Assembly (NCBI GenBank): GCA_963921795.1
Contig: OY997641.1
Location: 26,254,752-26,318,751, forward strand
DNA from: Nannobrachium achirus
Lineage: Eukaryota > Chordata > Actinopteri > Myctophiformes > Myctophidae
Direction of reading: 5' to 3'
DNA: 64,000 nt
Position 1 is the stretch's first letter. Every line of letters begins with the position of its first letter. The notes beneath the pieces were generated by a model, which worked only from the letters and a program-made list of their open reading frames with translations, searched no databases and was not told the DNA's origin. This document shows, piece by piece, positions 52,380-64,000 of this stretch. Both the position numbers and the translations under genes were made by a program.

Positions 52380-53047
52380 GGATATTTCACTTAAAAAAAA
52401 CGTGTAAACTGAGGTATCGTCTCAGAATTTCCATATACATTAGGTGCATTTCTAATACACAGATATTGATGGGGTAGAGTAGACAGCCTGGACGAGCTTG
52501 TCATTATCCAGGGTCAGCGGAGGCTCCAGAGAATGACTGGGGGGGCTATGGTGGAGCTGGCTTTTTTTTAGAGCAGGGGCTAATACATTTTGTCAACAAA
52601 AAATAATGAATAATACTAATTTACGACAAACAAGAGTATGGATAGGATAACTGAACAGACCAGATCCCTGGCCTAGAAGAAGATCTGAAAATCATGGTGC
52701 AACCATAAGGATTACTTCAAGTTCACATGTATTTACCATATTAATGTACCATAAAAAGAAATGTTGTTTAGTGACTGTAGTAGGCCTATTGTAGTGTGCA
52801 TGGGACAATAAAACACTTGTCCTTACCTGTCATTCTCTTTGGAGGTGGCTTTAGGGATCACTCTGCTCCCTCCCCCTGTCTTGCCATGTTCTCTAAGTTT
52901 TGCTTATCAATTTGAAACAGTGGATTTGCATTGTATTTTTGCATTTACCTTAAACCCTCTAAAAACATTTTTTGGATGCTGTGCAAATCACACTGGTTTC
53001 CGAGAGAGTGAAGACTGATGTCATGAGGATTTGGAGAGTGATCTGTC

Positions 53048-56000
53048 ATGATGAAGTACCTGTCACTCCTCCTGGGTGAGTGAATTTGACTTATTTATGC
53101 TTTTGAGGAATCTAAAGTTTACATGTACTGTATATTGGGCTGAATGTCCAGGGAGCTTCAACCTCTAAAAATAATATATCTATTCATAGCAGGCTATAGC
53201 TTAAATTGGTGTTTCAGTAGTTTAAGAAAATGTTGAAAAGTTTTTTTGTACAATGAGGAAAATATATTGCAATAACACTATAAAAAATGTATTAGCTGGA
53301 ACTAAAATAAAAAAGGCAATTTTATTCCAGCTAAAATACAACAGACATTATCGGCATTCTCAATGCATGTCCACTCAAAAATATGTTTTACTCAGAAGTT
53401 ATGTTTTCCTAAATCGATTGACAATATACGGTATGTTTATATACTGTCCATAATATTTAATATTCTCTGTCCCCTTCAGGCTTACTTCTCATCCCTGGTT
53501 CATCTCCTGGTATGTACAGTATGATATAGGATGTGTACACTACAGAATGATGTCCACAAAGTGAGAGCTGTATTTCGTCACTGTCGGGCAGAAACCTCGT
53601 ATCTCCAAGTTTAAAAATGTTACTTTTTTTCACCAAGTAAAGCCCTGCTTCATCATACAAGGCCGTTGCACAAAAGTAGTGAAAACAGCCGATCTACAAG
53701 CACACAACGCCTCGCGGTGCGAGGCGTTGTGTGCTTGCAGATCTGCAGTTTTCACTAGTTTGGTTTATTTTCAAAATGATAAATACAAAACGATCGGTCT
53801 TGGACATACAAGGTTTCCACCCGACAACGACGATTTGTTCTTTTTTGACAGTTGGTTTGTCTTCATTACACACAGGTCCCTGTGATGAGTACACCAACAT
53901 TTCTGAACCATGGAGGAACCTTGGCGTTAACGTTACCAAATTTGAGGGCTTCCCAATGAACGACACACGTCTAACTAACCAATGGTGGCGTTTCACAGGG
54001 ATTGGGGGGGACAGAGTCATTGAATATTGTGTAGAAGGGCTTTTGGGTGGCACCAATCACTCAATCTATGTTCCAGATCTTCCAATAGAGGAAGGATCAA
54101 TAACAATCCTTGCATACGTAGGTATCAATTCTTGCCATGAACGAGTGAATGATGTGTCTGTGGCCCTTTGTCCTGGAGGCTTCTATGTGTACAAACCAAC
54201 CTCATATGGCTATTCTGGGAGTATGGCCTATACTACATGTGAGTATCATATTTTTAAGTGTGCATCTGTACATCTGTGTGCATCTGTACTCTATGTTGGA
54301 CCCTCTATGTTTTTTTTTCTCCCCTGTTTATTGTGTTAATGATCTTGGTATTTATTTGTTTTTGTGTACAGCACTTTGGTTCAACACTGTTGTTTTAAAT
54401 GTGCTCTAAGTGAATTCCTGTGTGTCCATGTGTCCAGATCATAGCGCTTGTACGCCAGACTGCTGTGGACCGCTTGCATCGTGTGAGGATGGAGCTTGTG
54501 AGTGTGTTCATGGGTATGCAATACCTGAAACACACCAGCCTACAGGTGATTCATATGGCTGCACTGGTAAGTACATTATTTGTCACTCTATGATCTACAG
54601 TAACTAAATTATTTCACTCAAAGCAGAATAAACATGCACTGCATAGAGGCTTATTGTTTTTATGCAACATAAAGAACCACACCAAAAACCTATTGCCAAA
54701 CCACTGGTCACAGTGACACAGTCAAGTATTTCTAGTTCTGTATGAAGTTTTCACCCAAATGTCTTCTATATTGATTTTACCCTCTCCTTATAGAAATAAA
54801 GGAGTGTCTTGGGTGTGGTGATAATGCGAACTGTAACATCATCCCAGAAGGTTATTACTGCTCCTGTCATGGAGGCTATGGCATTGTCCCTGGTGGGGAT
54901 CCCATATGCCAAGGTGTGTAATCCCGGTGTTCCTGGTATGAGAGAGCATGTAATCAGAGTCCTCTTTGAAATGTTTTGCTGAATGCTTCACATGAAGTTT
55001 TCTCAGATGTTTTTGTGTGAATTAACCCATTAACCCATTAAATATTCCTAAAAAAAGAAAAAAATCTTCTAAAACCTAATTATTTTCTGAATACAGTTTC
55101 TATATCAGTGGTGCACAAACCTTTCAAGGTCAAGGACCCCTAGAATTATGCATTTGACCACGGACCCCCATCTCAAAATATTTTGTTTCAGGGACCAAGA
55201 GGAAGAAGGATTTGCAACAATAGCAGATCTACAAGCTCGCAGTGCGGCACCGTGAGCTTGTATATCTGCTATTTCTTAACCCTTAAGTGCTGTTCGGGTC
55301 ATTTTGACCCGTTTTACATTTTCATTTGGAAAAAAAAGGTAGAAGTTTAAATTGTTTCCACCTGAAACTCACTGGCCTTAAAGATTCTTCTGAGATGAAC
55401 ATGTAAAAAAAATATTTTTGCACTACACCCATGCTACACCCCCCTCATATTTTTTGAACCTTAAGTGCTGTTCGGGTCATTTTGACCCGGAAGCACAGAT
55501 GCACAGAAATACACAGTATTATGCCAAAACACAGACACACAGTCACCTCCACTTCTAACACCCCCCTTCCGAAGCCCCATTCCGAACCCTCCCCCCCCCC
55601 CCCCCCCTTCCGCACCCCCCCCTCCCCACACTTAACCCCCCCCCCTGATGCACAGAAATGCAAGGAATCATGTACAAACACAGATACACAATCACCCCCT
55701 AACCCCTTCCACCCCTCTTCCCACCAAACCCCCTTACCTCACCCTTACCCCTCCCCTCCAAACCCCCCAACCCAACCCCCCCTCCCCCCGCCACCCCAGA
55801 TGCACAGAAATAAAAGAAAGCATGTATACTGTATACTAACACAGACACACAGTCAACTCCTTCCCCCCCCTCCCCCCTCCTGTCGCCCCCACCCCCCCAC
55901 ACCCTTCACCCCCTCTCCTCCTCACCCCTCCCCTCCTCACCCCTCACCCTCACCCCTCACTTATCTGAAGTTTTCCTTGTGACTGTACTGTATCTTAGGG

Positions 56001-59000
56001 GATATTTTACATTATTTTACATAAACATAAGGTGCTGTAAAGTAACACTGTAATTCAGGGGTGCTGTGGATGAAAATGTTGTTTACAGGGGTTCCCTGAG
56101 ACCAAAGTGTTTGAAAACCTGTCCTAGTGTATACGTTCAAGTGTATATTCATATGTGACGTTCATGTGTGTTCACATGTGTGTTCAGCTCTTGATGTCCT
56201 GTTCTTGAACCACAAGTATTCAATTAATGGGCATGTTGAAAAAAAAAAAAAAAAGTTCATAAAAATATTGTGTGATTTTCATTTTGTCCAATAAGCATGA
56301 GCAATATTGCCCAGTATTAAATAAAGTCGTTTTTTTACATGAATTTCAGCTAAATCATTAAAAACGCCTAGCTCTTTCAGTGTTTAATGTGATATAGCAA
56401 AGCAGAAATGCAAACATTTACCATATATATCATATGAATTGATTGGTATTGAGTCAAAGTCAATGTATCATGATGATTTGTTAAGTAAAAAATTATATTA
56501 GTGTTGTTTTTTTTAAACCAAATATCCCCCGGGTCAAAATGACCCGAACAGAACGAAGGTGTAGTGAATCTGAACAGAACTTAAGGGGTAATAGTTAAAG
56601 CATAAATAATGGTTAAAGTAAATGCATAATAATGAGTTCCTGGTATTAATGGGTTGAGATAGAAACTAAGCTCAACTGTCCATCACAACTGTCCATCACA
56701 GATATTGACGAGTGTTTAACCTCGACCGCCTGTGGTCCTGGTTCTATCTGCACCAACACACCTGGAGGGTACACCTGTGCTTGTCAACAGGGGTACACAC
56801 CCATGGTACCCGAGATGTCACCCAGCTTAAGTAATACTTGTCAAGGTATCGATCTGACTCCTATCACAGTGGTATATATGTACTGTACAATATGTTTACC
56901 TTTGTTGGCAGTGTGGGTTCCTGTTTTGTTGCCTAACATGACGTCTCAATGCACGTCTCAATGAATATGTTGTTTCCAGGCATGCAACATGCAAATGCTA
57001 AAAAAAAGTAGATTATGGGTAATAGTAACAGATTATACACAATAGTATTAGTCGTACTGTATAAATAAAACAAACACACACACACAAACACACGCACGCA
57101 CGCACGCACACACGCACGCACACACGCACACACCCATACTGTACCGATATGCTGTGTTGTTTGCTGTATTTCCGAAATGAGCTATACAAATAAACCTGCC
57201 TTGAATCTTCTCCACAGATATAGATGAGTGCAAGGAGACACCAGGCATATGTGGTCCACAGGCCAAGTGCCACAATGCACCAGGGCTATACTACTGTTCC
57301 TGTAACGATGGATATTTCTCCTCAACTGGAGTCTTGTGGGAAAGTGGTGTCACAGTTTGTAAAAGTGAGCACACTCAGCTTATAGCCTGGAAACTAGAAG
57401 TGATATTAGTCTGTCCATGCCAGGCTAATCACAGCTGTGTGGAACATTCGACTGTCTACATTTTCTTATGAATATTAGATGTCTATTGTTCATAACATTC
57501 TTATTTTGTTTTCACGCACAATGAATAGGTTTTAAGGATGTTCTGGATGACATCAAACCTCCAGTGGTGAGTACTGCTGTTAAATGACCATTCCAGTCTA
57601 AACAAACACTGTAACATCGTCTACTCACAATTATGGCCATACATTCAAATGGACTATTATGACATTAATTGCTTAATTGTTCTAGGTCACGGTATGTTTG
57701 TTTACATTTTAACCACATTAAAGCGCTTTTTACCTAACAATTTTACCTAAACTTATCTCACTTTTATCTCCTTTTCAAATGTGTCTACATTATTTAATTT
57801 AACAAGTAAGGCAAATGAACATTTCTCAGACAAGCCTTTCCTTTTAAGGAATAGAATAGTTTCAAATGGGGGTTGCAGTTGAATTCACAGTTATTTATTT
57901 GAATTACAATTACACCATGGACACAGAATGGCCATTCTATTCTTATTCTTATAATTCTGTTGTCACTTAGTACCAACATCCAAACATATACTTGTAGTTG
58001 TTGAGGTAATGTTTGTGTTCTTGTTGCAGGGCCAGACAAAAGAGAGAGCCCTCCTTACAAATATTGTCCAACAACTGAAGCACAATCCTGACGTCATCCT
58101 AACAGAGGCGGTCAGTGGGAAGTCTTTGTTTGAACCTAGCTATTCATTTCATTACTTATTTTAGATTCAAATATCTGTCACAAACCACAAATCAATGCAT
58201 GACCTGTGTTATAGAGAAACCCAAACAACTGTATTTACACTTGAGAGTACTATTACTGCATTATTGAGTAACTAAACTTCTATACATTTAAAATGTAGAG
58301 AGATCAGAGATCAGCATCCACACATCATATTATTTCTGTCTGTATTTTTGTCTTTAGGTTTAAATATGTCAAGTCATGACATATTGATTAACTATTTCTA
58401 TTTCTATGTCTTCATCTATTTATAGACGGTGATAAACTTCTTTGACTTGATGGTAATCAACACGCACACATTCATGTACATTTTACAGATGTGAGAGAAA
58501 TGCCACTATGCCACCCACCATTATATTGATCATAACAACTGGATATGGGGGCAGTAAATAATATTCATATTTAAAACGTCCCACTCAGCAGTTCAGAAAT
58601 CCAGTTGCAGCTACTTGCTGTGCAGTGAATTATGCTAAACTAAATTGCTAAGCAAGCCTCTTCCAGTGCACACCCAAATGGGCCATCAATTCCCCTATAG
58701 GCAGGCACGTGCACACATAGACATCAAAGGGGGCTTGAGCCCCTGCCCTTTTATCCGTCTGTCAAAGTGCTCTCTCCAGACCATGAATGCAGTTTTTACT
58801 GTTGTGAAAGAAATGCAAACGCCCTAATTTCCATGCCATACCAGAAGGCAGCATTCAAGAGAATTGCCTTGTCCAAACTCTCTTGAACTTGAATGCAGCA
58901 TCTTATGTTGAAAGAATTGCACTCTCTGTGTAGAAATCCATGCCGTTACGCCACATATCGACTTGATAATGCTTGATAGTTCAGTGTGGTATCAAGTACC

Positions 59001-62000
59001 GAAAATAGCCATCCTCCAAGCGTTGTGAGCTTGGAGGTCTGCTATTTTTGGTATTTTCACCAAAGGCCCAATTAGATATTTCAGCCCCTGCCTCTCTAAC
59101 ATTATCTGCACGTCCCTGCTCCTAGGCAGTGTCAGGTGGCAGTCCAAACTCCTTGTCAGATGTCAGCAGTGAGGGTGATGGAGAGACAGGGACTCTGATT
59201 CTAGACGTCTCAGAGCGTCTGGTGTCTGCCCTGGTGGTTCCAAGTCCAAACCAAACTAACAAACATGTCCAGTCTTCAATACTTGGTGAGACAACTGACT
59301 GTCAAGCATAGCAGAATACTGCATCTGTATGTAATGGAGATCCAAACCAATCCTTGTTCTAATTCTCGTCTGTGAGCTAGACTTGCACATACACACCATC
59401 GGTCCGCAAAGCAGCGATGAAGAGAGTCTTGCACTGTCAGCCAACGGACACACAATGGAGATCAACCTGCAGGCTCTGGCCAGAAACAACAATGGTGAGG
59501 ACAAAAAGCAAGAAGACGTTGGGGAAAATCAAGACTGATAGAAGATGAAAATGCATTAATTGATTAAAATTTCTACCCCCAGGTTCTGCAACAGCCGCTT
59601 TCATGACTCTCAGCGGGATGGAAAATCTCCTGAATAATAGCCACTTTAAATCAAAGACCAAGAAGGAGATGTACTCAGACGTTGTCACTGCGATACTGCC
59701 CAAAACCAACCACACCCAGCTCTCACAGCATGTCAACTTTACAATCAAACATGCAAAGGTACTGCTATCAAACATCCTAGTTTTCTTTCATTCATACATA
59801 TACCGTAAAACCTGTATCCAGGGAACTAATACCAGCCCAATACTGGAAAATATTACCTGTGGCTACTTGGTTTGCCAACCTTTAACAATCACCTGTAATA
59901 GTTGGCTTCTAAAATGGTTGTGTCAGTTATGTGAGTGGCAGGTGAACTTCAACATTTGCAGTATATGCATGTCCGTGTCACAAGTGGACAAGTGGTTTAT
60001 TTCCGGACGTGAATATTAGTGATCTTTCTATCTCTTGACTTCTTAGAGGCTGAATGAGTCTGGCTTGGTGACCTGTGTATACTGGAAGGTAAAAGAAGGG
60101 AAGAAAGGAGAGGGACAGAGGGTAGAGGCCGGGAAGTGGTCTGTAGAGGGATGTTGGGTTTCTTACTCTGACGAAAACGCCACGGTGTGCAGCTGCTCTC
60201 ACCTCTCATCCTTTGCCCTCATCATGCAGATCGGAAAGGTACTGTACTTACAGTAGGCTTGTAGGCACCTGTGGGAGTGCACATATTTCCACAATAACAA
60301 CACTAGTCTAATTTATACTTTGTTGCTGAATGTAGCTGCATGTTTCAGTTGAAAACATAAAGTGTGAGTACAAAAGTATGAGATGTACAAAAGTGTGAAA
60401 TACATGTAAATTAGCCATAAATTAATCTATGTGTGTATTCTTCTGGTTTCTCAGCCTCCACCAGAGGATCCCTTCCTAGAGTGGCTGAACAGAGTGTGTG
60501 TTACTATTGGTCTGTTCTTCTTTGCTTTGGCCATTTTCACCTTCCTGCTGTGCAGCTGGAACCCCAAGATCAACAACACAGCTCGTCTTCACCTCTGCCT
60601 CAGCCTCGGCTTGTCTCACTTGCTGTTTCTGTGCAATGACAGATATGTCCAATATAAGGTATTGTTACATTAAGACATCTTGCTTTAACATGCAAGAAGA
60701 TGTATCTGGATAGCTATTATTCTGGATTATGGATTATGCACAATGTGCAGGCTGAATGCTATCTCATCAAAGGAGATACTGCATTCTCTGTATTCAACAA
60801 GATTTGAGCTCAACGCACTGCCAATTCATTTACCATTAAGTGCCCATAGAAAAAACAGTTAGTTTATCTCCGCCTGGCCAGGTTGTGTGTGTGTGCTGTG
60901 TCAGTTGTGCAGTGCAACTTGTTGTGTTGTTGGTGTATATCATAAAAAAATGACTTTTATGACTCAACTGTGCCCTGATGTCGTTTATGTAAATTGACTT
61001 TGGAGAATGATGAAATGTGTCACATAGAGTTACACAGTATGTTATGTCACCATGGGAGAGTGTTTTTTGCAGGTCTTTCAGTCCGAGTGTGTCAAAAAGG
61101 TAACTGGGTTTAAGGCAGCGGAAGCTTGTGATTGGCTGCGCGGAGGTGACGAAAAGCGGGGGGACGGAGATACACCTAAACCTAACCTTAACCCTAAACC
61201 TAACCTCAGTAAAACTAACGCTGGTGAATGCTAACCTGGTGAAATGCTAACCTGCCGGCTCTGGTGAATGCTAACCTGGTGAAATGCTAACCTGCCGACG
61301 CTGGTGAATGTTAACCTGGTGAATGTTAAACTGGATCGGACCAACAGTGCTTAACCCAGTTGCTTTCTTGATACACTCGGACTGAAATACCTGCAAACAC
61401 ACTCTCCCATGTCTCGACAGCTGGCTTGCACCGTCATATCTGGGCTGCTACACTTCCTGGTTGTGTCCAGTTTCATGTGGATGCTCCTGGAGGCTCTACA
61501 GCTCTACCTGCTGGTGTGGAGGCTCTCCAAGGTGCAGGTCATCCAGAGAGATGGACTCCCCCGGCCATACCTCTACCTGTTTGGCTATGGTGTTCCATTT
61601 GTGATTGTGGGTGTTTCTGCTTTGGTGTTTTCTGATGGCTATGGTGAAACAGCAGGGGTGTGAGTAGCATAAATACATACATAGATACATACAGTCTTGC
61701 ATTTCTTATACCGGTATGTCGGATCAATTCACAAGTAGCACAGACAATTGTGTTTTGTTTCTTTATGTTGCAGGTGCTGGCTGTCAACAGATCACAACTT
61801 CAACTGGGCTTTAACAGGACCAGTGATTACTGTCCTTGTAGTGAGTGTCACCATGAATGAAGATATGTTTATAATATGACAAAATATTATGATATTCTGT
61901 AGTTTTGATGAAGTAAAACAGAGGGCATCAATACACAGTAGATGAGTGATATACCGTAATATTGTATGTATAGTATAGCATTACAAGATCAATGAATCTT

Positions 62001-63475
62001 CTGAATAAAAATGATGAAATACTTAGTTTTACCAGCTGTGCATATGTGTCCTGTTCCAATGTAAACTAATCCACCAGTCAGATTCTTTGTTTCTTTTCTC
62101 AATGTAATGATGCAGACATAATCAACATCTCCATGTATTGTTTTCATCAGCTTAATCTGATCTTGTTCTGTGCCACTCTATGGGCTCTAAGGCCTACCCT
62201 GGCCAACATGAACAATGATGTTTCTCAGACCAACACCAGGTGGGTAAAATTGTGTGACTTTCACCTGTATATGTACATATACTTGCATAGTTACCCATGT
62301 AGTCGGAGTAATGAGACGTTGTGGGAGGACTGACGTGTGCAGTTTGTTCTAAAGTGGAATTCCTATTTGCACAACTCTTCTCAGATAGGGCACAGGCACA
62401 CTTCAAGCATTTGATTGTGGAGGACAAGGACAGCGTTGTTTACGTAAACAATTAGAAACGGCATCTGTTAACGGTTGAAATAAAACAATGTTTGAAAAGA
62501 TTTTTCTTCCAAAATATTGTTAGAAGAGTTAAAAAACAATATTACAAATCAAGTAAATGCCAATGTCATTATCTTTTAGCCATCTGGCTTCCACATAAAA
62601 CAAGCACAGAAATGTGTACTCTTTTTTCAGAAGTAACTTATGATCATGTGGCTTTACATTTACGTGGAAGGGGTTTCTAACCACTTCTTCCTCAAAGCAA
62701 TACTCGCTGTCTATTCCATGTCATTTTCTACTGAATGCAGAGAATTCATATAGCCTACTGCTGTTATAGACAGCAAATGTTAAGAGAAATTCTTGTTTAT
62801 TCTTTCTCTCTCTTGTCTATAGATTGATTGTGTTCAAGATCGTGGCCCAGTTTGTCATTCTGGGTTGTACATGGATACTGGGCTTGTACCAGTCCAACAT
62901 CTTCTTTCAGGTGCTATTTATTCTTCTCAACTCCCAGCAGGGCACCTGCCTCTACATTGTTCACTGTCTGCTCAACAAGGAGGTAAACAGATCGGACATC
63001 TTTATCACGCTCTCATCTAATCCCTAAAATATGGCATTTGTTTGTTGTAATATGGATTGTAGCCTTTGTGCTTCATACGGTATTGCGTCTGTTGTAAATA
63101 AGCAAGCTCTACAGTATTTCATTGTGTTTGCCAGGTGCGAGAGGAGTACATAAAATGGCTGACCTGCTCTTTTAGAAAACCAACTTCTCAAGGATCTGTG
63201 GTGAGTAACTATGGATGTGTTGTGTGTATTCACAAAATCACATATTCATCTCAAAGAGGAATATCCATGATAGTCCCTCCAGATTTTGCTATCAATATAC
63301 TGTTTCTTTTGGCTGTTGTGTCCAATAATCTGTTTACACTACATTGTTGTTATGATGGTACTACTACTATTACTACTACTACTTCTACTACTACTACTAC
63401 TAACAGGCCATTATAATGCTTCACTTCCAGAGAGATGTACCGTCAGTCTCTGAGGACATGGACAAGACCGGATGA
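53048..63475 (+). CDS. Adhesion GPCR, E (EMR/CD97) type, with uromodulin-like N-terminal domain (21 coding exons, 872 aa)
   Basis: Cell-surface receptor. Exons: 53048-53075, 53480-53509, 53876-54238, 54438-54566, 54794-54913, 56702-56845, 57218-57364, 57529-57566, 58030-58110, 58426-58452, 59126-59285, 59381-59494, 59583-59758, 60047-60238, 60455-60658, 61421-61659, 61774-61840, 62151-62239, 62823-62982, 63135-63200, 63431-63475 (2619 nt, phases join). Order: signal peptide 1-20; D8C-like domain about 21-140 (CDEYTNISEPWR, WWRFTGIGGDRV, CPGGFYVYKP); EGF modules 141-320, the last two starting DIDEC (calcium-binding type); GAIN about 330-580; GPS with C..W and CSCSHLSSFA (cleavage expected at HL/S); seven membrane spans 590-835; short tail. 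Two ATGs stand together at the start. The last four segments (LGCTWILGLYQSN, VHCLLNKEVREEY) are classic family B2. An orthologue name cannot be fixed from sequence alone. Confidence 0.9.
53571..53835. mobile_element. GTTGTCGGG-type MITE with hairpin, just before adhesion GPCR exon 3
   Basis: Left TTTCGTCACTGTCGGGCAGA and right GTTTCCACCCGACAACGACG are inverted. The hairpin 53,677-53,757 has arms AGCACACAACGCCTCGC and GCGAGGCGTTGTGTGCT. It ends about 40 bp before the exon 3 acceptor. Confidence 0.88.
55100..55276. mobile_element. hAT-like repeat piece with hairpin module
   Basis: CAGTGGTGCACAAACC and GTCAAGGACCCCTAG are followed by the hairpin 55,217-55,275 (AATAGCAGATCTACAAGCTC mirrored to GAGCTTGTATATCTGCTATT). 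Confidence 0.75.
55277..56590. mobile_element. piggyBac-like MITE with C-rich internal tandem repeats
   Basis: TTAACCCTTAAGTGCTGTTC and CGGGTCATTTTGACCCG at the left are inverted at the right as CGGGTCAAAATGACCCG ... AACTTAAGGGG. The left end repeats at 55,457. Three tandem units of about 125-190 bp (55,490-55,860) each have GATGCACAGAAATA, ACACAGACACACAGTCA and a C-rich run. It lies in an intron of the receptor gene. CCCTT ends with a TTAA flank are typical of piggyBac-related elements; the assignment is inference. Confidence 0.65.
57070..57135. repeat. (ACAC/GCAC)n simple repeat
   Basis: CA-rich run with ACGCACGC units in the intron before EGF module 4. Confidence 0.9.
58703..59119. mobile_element. 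hAT-like element ending 6 bp before a GAIN exon acceptor, with hairpin
   Basis: CAGGCACGTGCACA at the left and TGCACGTCCCTG at the right are inverted. The right end is followed by CTCCTAG and then exon 59,126. A hairpin at 58,998-59,052 has arms in which ATCCTCCAAGC pairs with GCTTGGAGG, a changed but paired version of the module. Confidence 0.75.
61051..61411. mobile_element. Inverted-repeat element ending 9 bp before the TM3 exon acceptor
   Basis: CATGGGAGAGTGTTTTTTGC with CAGTCCGAGTGTGTC at the left is the reverse complement of GACTGAAATACCTGCAAACA with ACTCTCCCATG at the right; arms are about 57 bp. The inside has CTGGTGAATGCTAACCTGG tandem units. The exon begins at 61,421 after GTCTCGACAG. 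Confidence 0.85.
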
Positions 63476-63666
63476 ACACTGAAGACAGACCAAAGAAATG
63501 AACATAATGCAGATAACGCGAGAAGAAATAGTTATATGAAAGACAGAGATATGACATAGGCTAATTATCTATCATACTATTATTATACAGTTATTTATTC
63601 CTAAACCTAATGTTACAGGATAAGATATTACATTTATTTGTATAGCAATAATCACATTGTTTGTAT

Positions 63667-63881
63667 CTACCACTTAAACCCTCTATTCTTAGTAAAACGT
63701 TCTTGAGTTACAACTGCACATGGATTACTTCTATCTACACAAAATCGCTTCGCCAAAAATAGCCAATCTACAAGCTTACAACGTTTTGCTGCCCACATAA
63801 ACACGTAGTTGTGAGCTTGTAGATATGCTATTTTTGTCGAATATTCCCCCAGAATAGTCATGCTCTGGTTCAAGTGGTTAA
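63667..63881. mobile_element. MITE with hairpin module downstream of the adhesion GPCR
   Basis: TACCACTTAAACC at the left and GGTTCAAGTGGTTAA at the right are inverted. The hairpin 63,752-63,838 has AAAAATAGCCAATCTACAAG mirrored to GCTTGTAGATATGCTATTTT. Same family as 16,878 and 29,094. 63,882-64,000 is AT-rich with no gene. Confidence 0.8.
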
Positions 63882-64000
63882 TCATGTAGAGCACCATTTT
63901 CAGCAAAGAAATGTTTGCTATGAAAGTACTATTATCATTGTGAAACATGATAATAGTACTAATAATAACGATATACGTTTTTTGTTTGTATCATTGTCAC

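Noticed and set aside
61165-61215. Telomere-like repeat (CCTAAACCTAACCTTAACCC)
   Set aside because: Only a few imperfect units inside an inverted-repeat element; not an interstitial telomere of note.

Overview
The window is vertebrate nuclear DNA, almost certainly from a teleost fish. Genes have many short exons with GT/AG introns. Long CA/GT and GA microsatellites are frequent, and fish-type tRNA-derived SINEs, L2-like LINE remnants and many hAT-like and other short inverted-repeat elements fill the introns. I joined exons by hand by matching splice sites and reading phase, so exon limits are predictions from sequence.

Layout: (1) 1-11,012, plus strand: a complete gene for GDP-L-fucose synthase (gfus, also called tsta3), 10 coding exons, 324 aa. 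(2) 9.7-18.5 kb: a tandem duplication of about 4.3 kb that copies the last two gfus exons once more; the copied penultimate exon is broken by a palindromic insertion. (3) 18.5-31 kb: repeats, a scrambled and partly inverted set of gfus exon copies (20.3-22.5 kb), a decayed last gfus exon near 23.5 kb, and two long inverted-repeat structures. (4) 31.3-35.8 kb, plus strand: a second complete gfus, 9 coding exons, also 324 aa. (5) 36.8-52.0 kb, minus strand: gtf2f1 (TFIIF alpha subunit, RAP74), 13 coding exons, 544 aa, convergent with the second gfus. (6) 53.0-63.5 kb, plus strand: an adhesion G protein-coupled receptor of the E (EMR/CD97) type, 21 coding exons, 872 aa, head to head with gtf2f1. 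Its N-terminus carries a uromodulin-like (D8C-like) domain ahead of four EGF modules.

The genes act in unrelated processes: GDP-fucose synthesis in the cytosol, RNA polymerase II initiation and elongation in the nucleus, and cell-surface adhesion signalling. The two gfus copies share exon lengths and catalytic residues and look like functional paralogues.

The most unusual signal is a family of hairpin-forming modules found about 16 times complete and about 11 times as halves. The core is GATCTACAAGC...GCTTGTAGATC between AAAATAGC and GCTATTTT. It sits inside several transposon families with different terminal repeats. In most copies the two arms match each other even where copies differ, and the pairing extends into family-specific flanks. 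I do not recognise this module as a named element.
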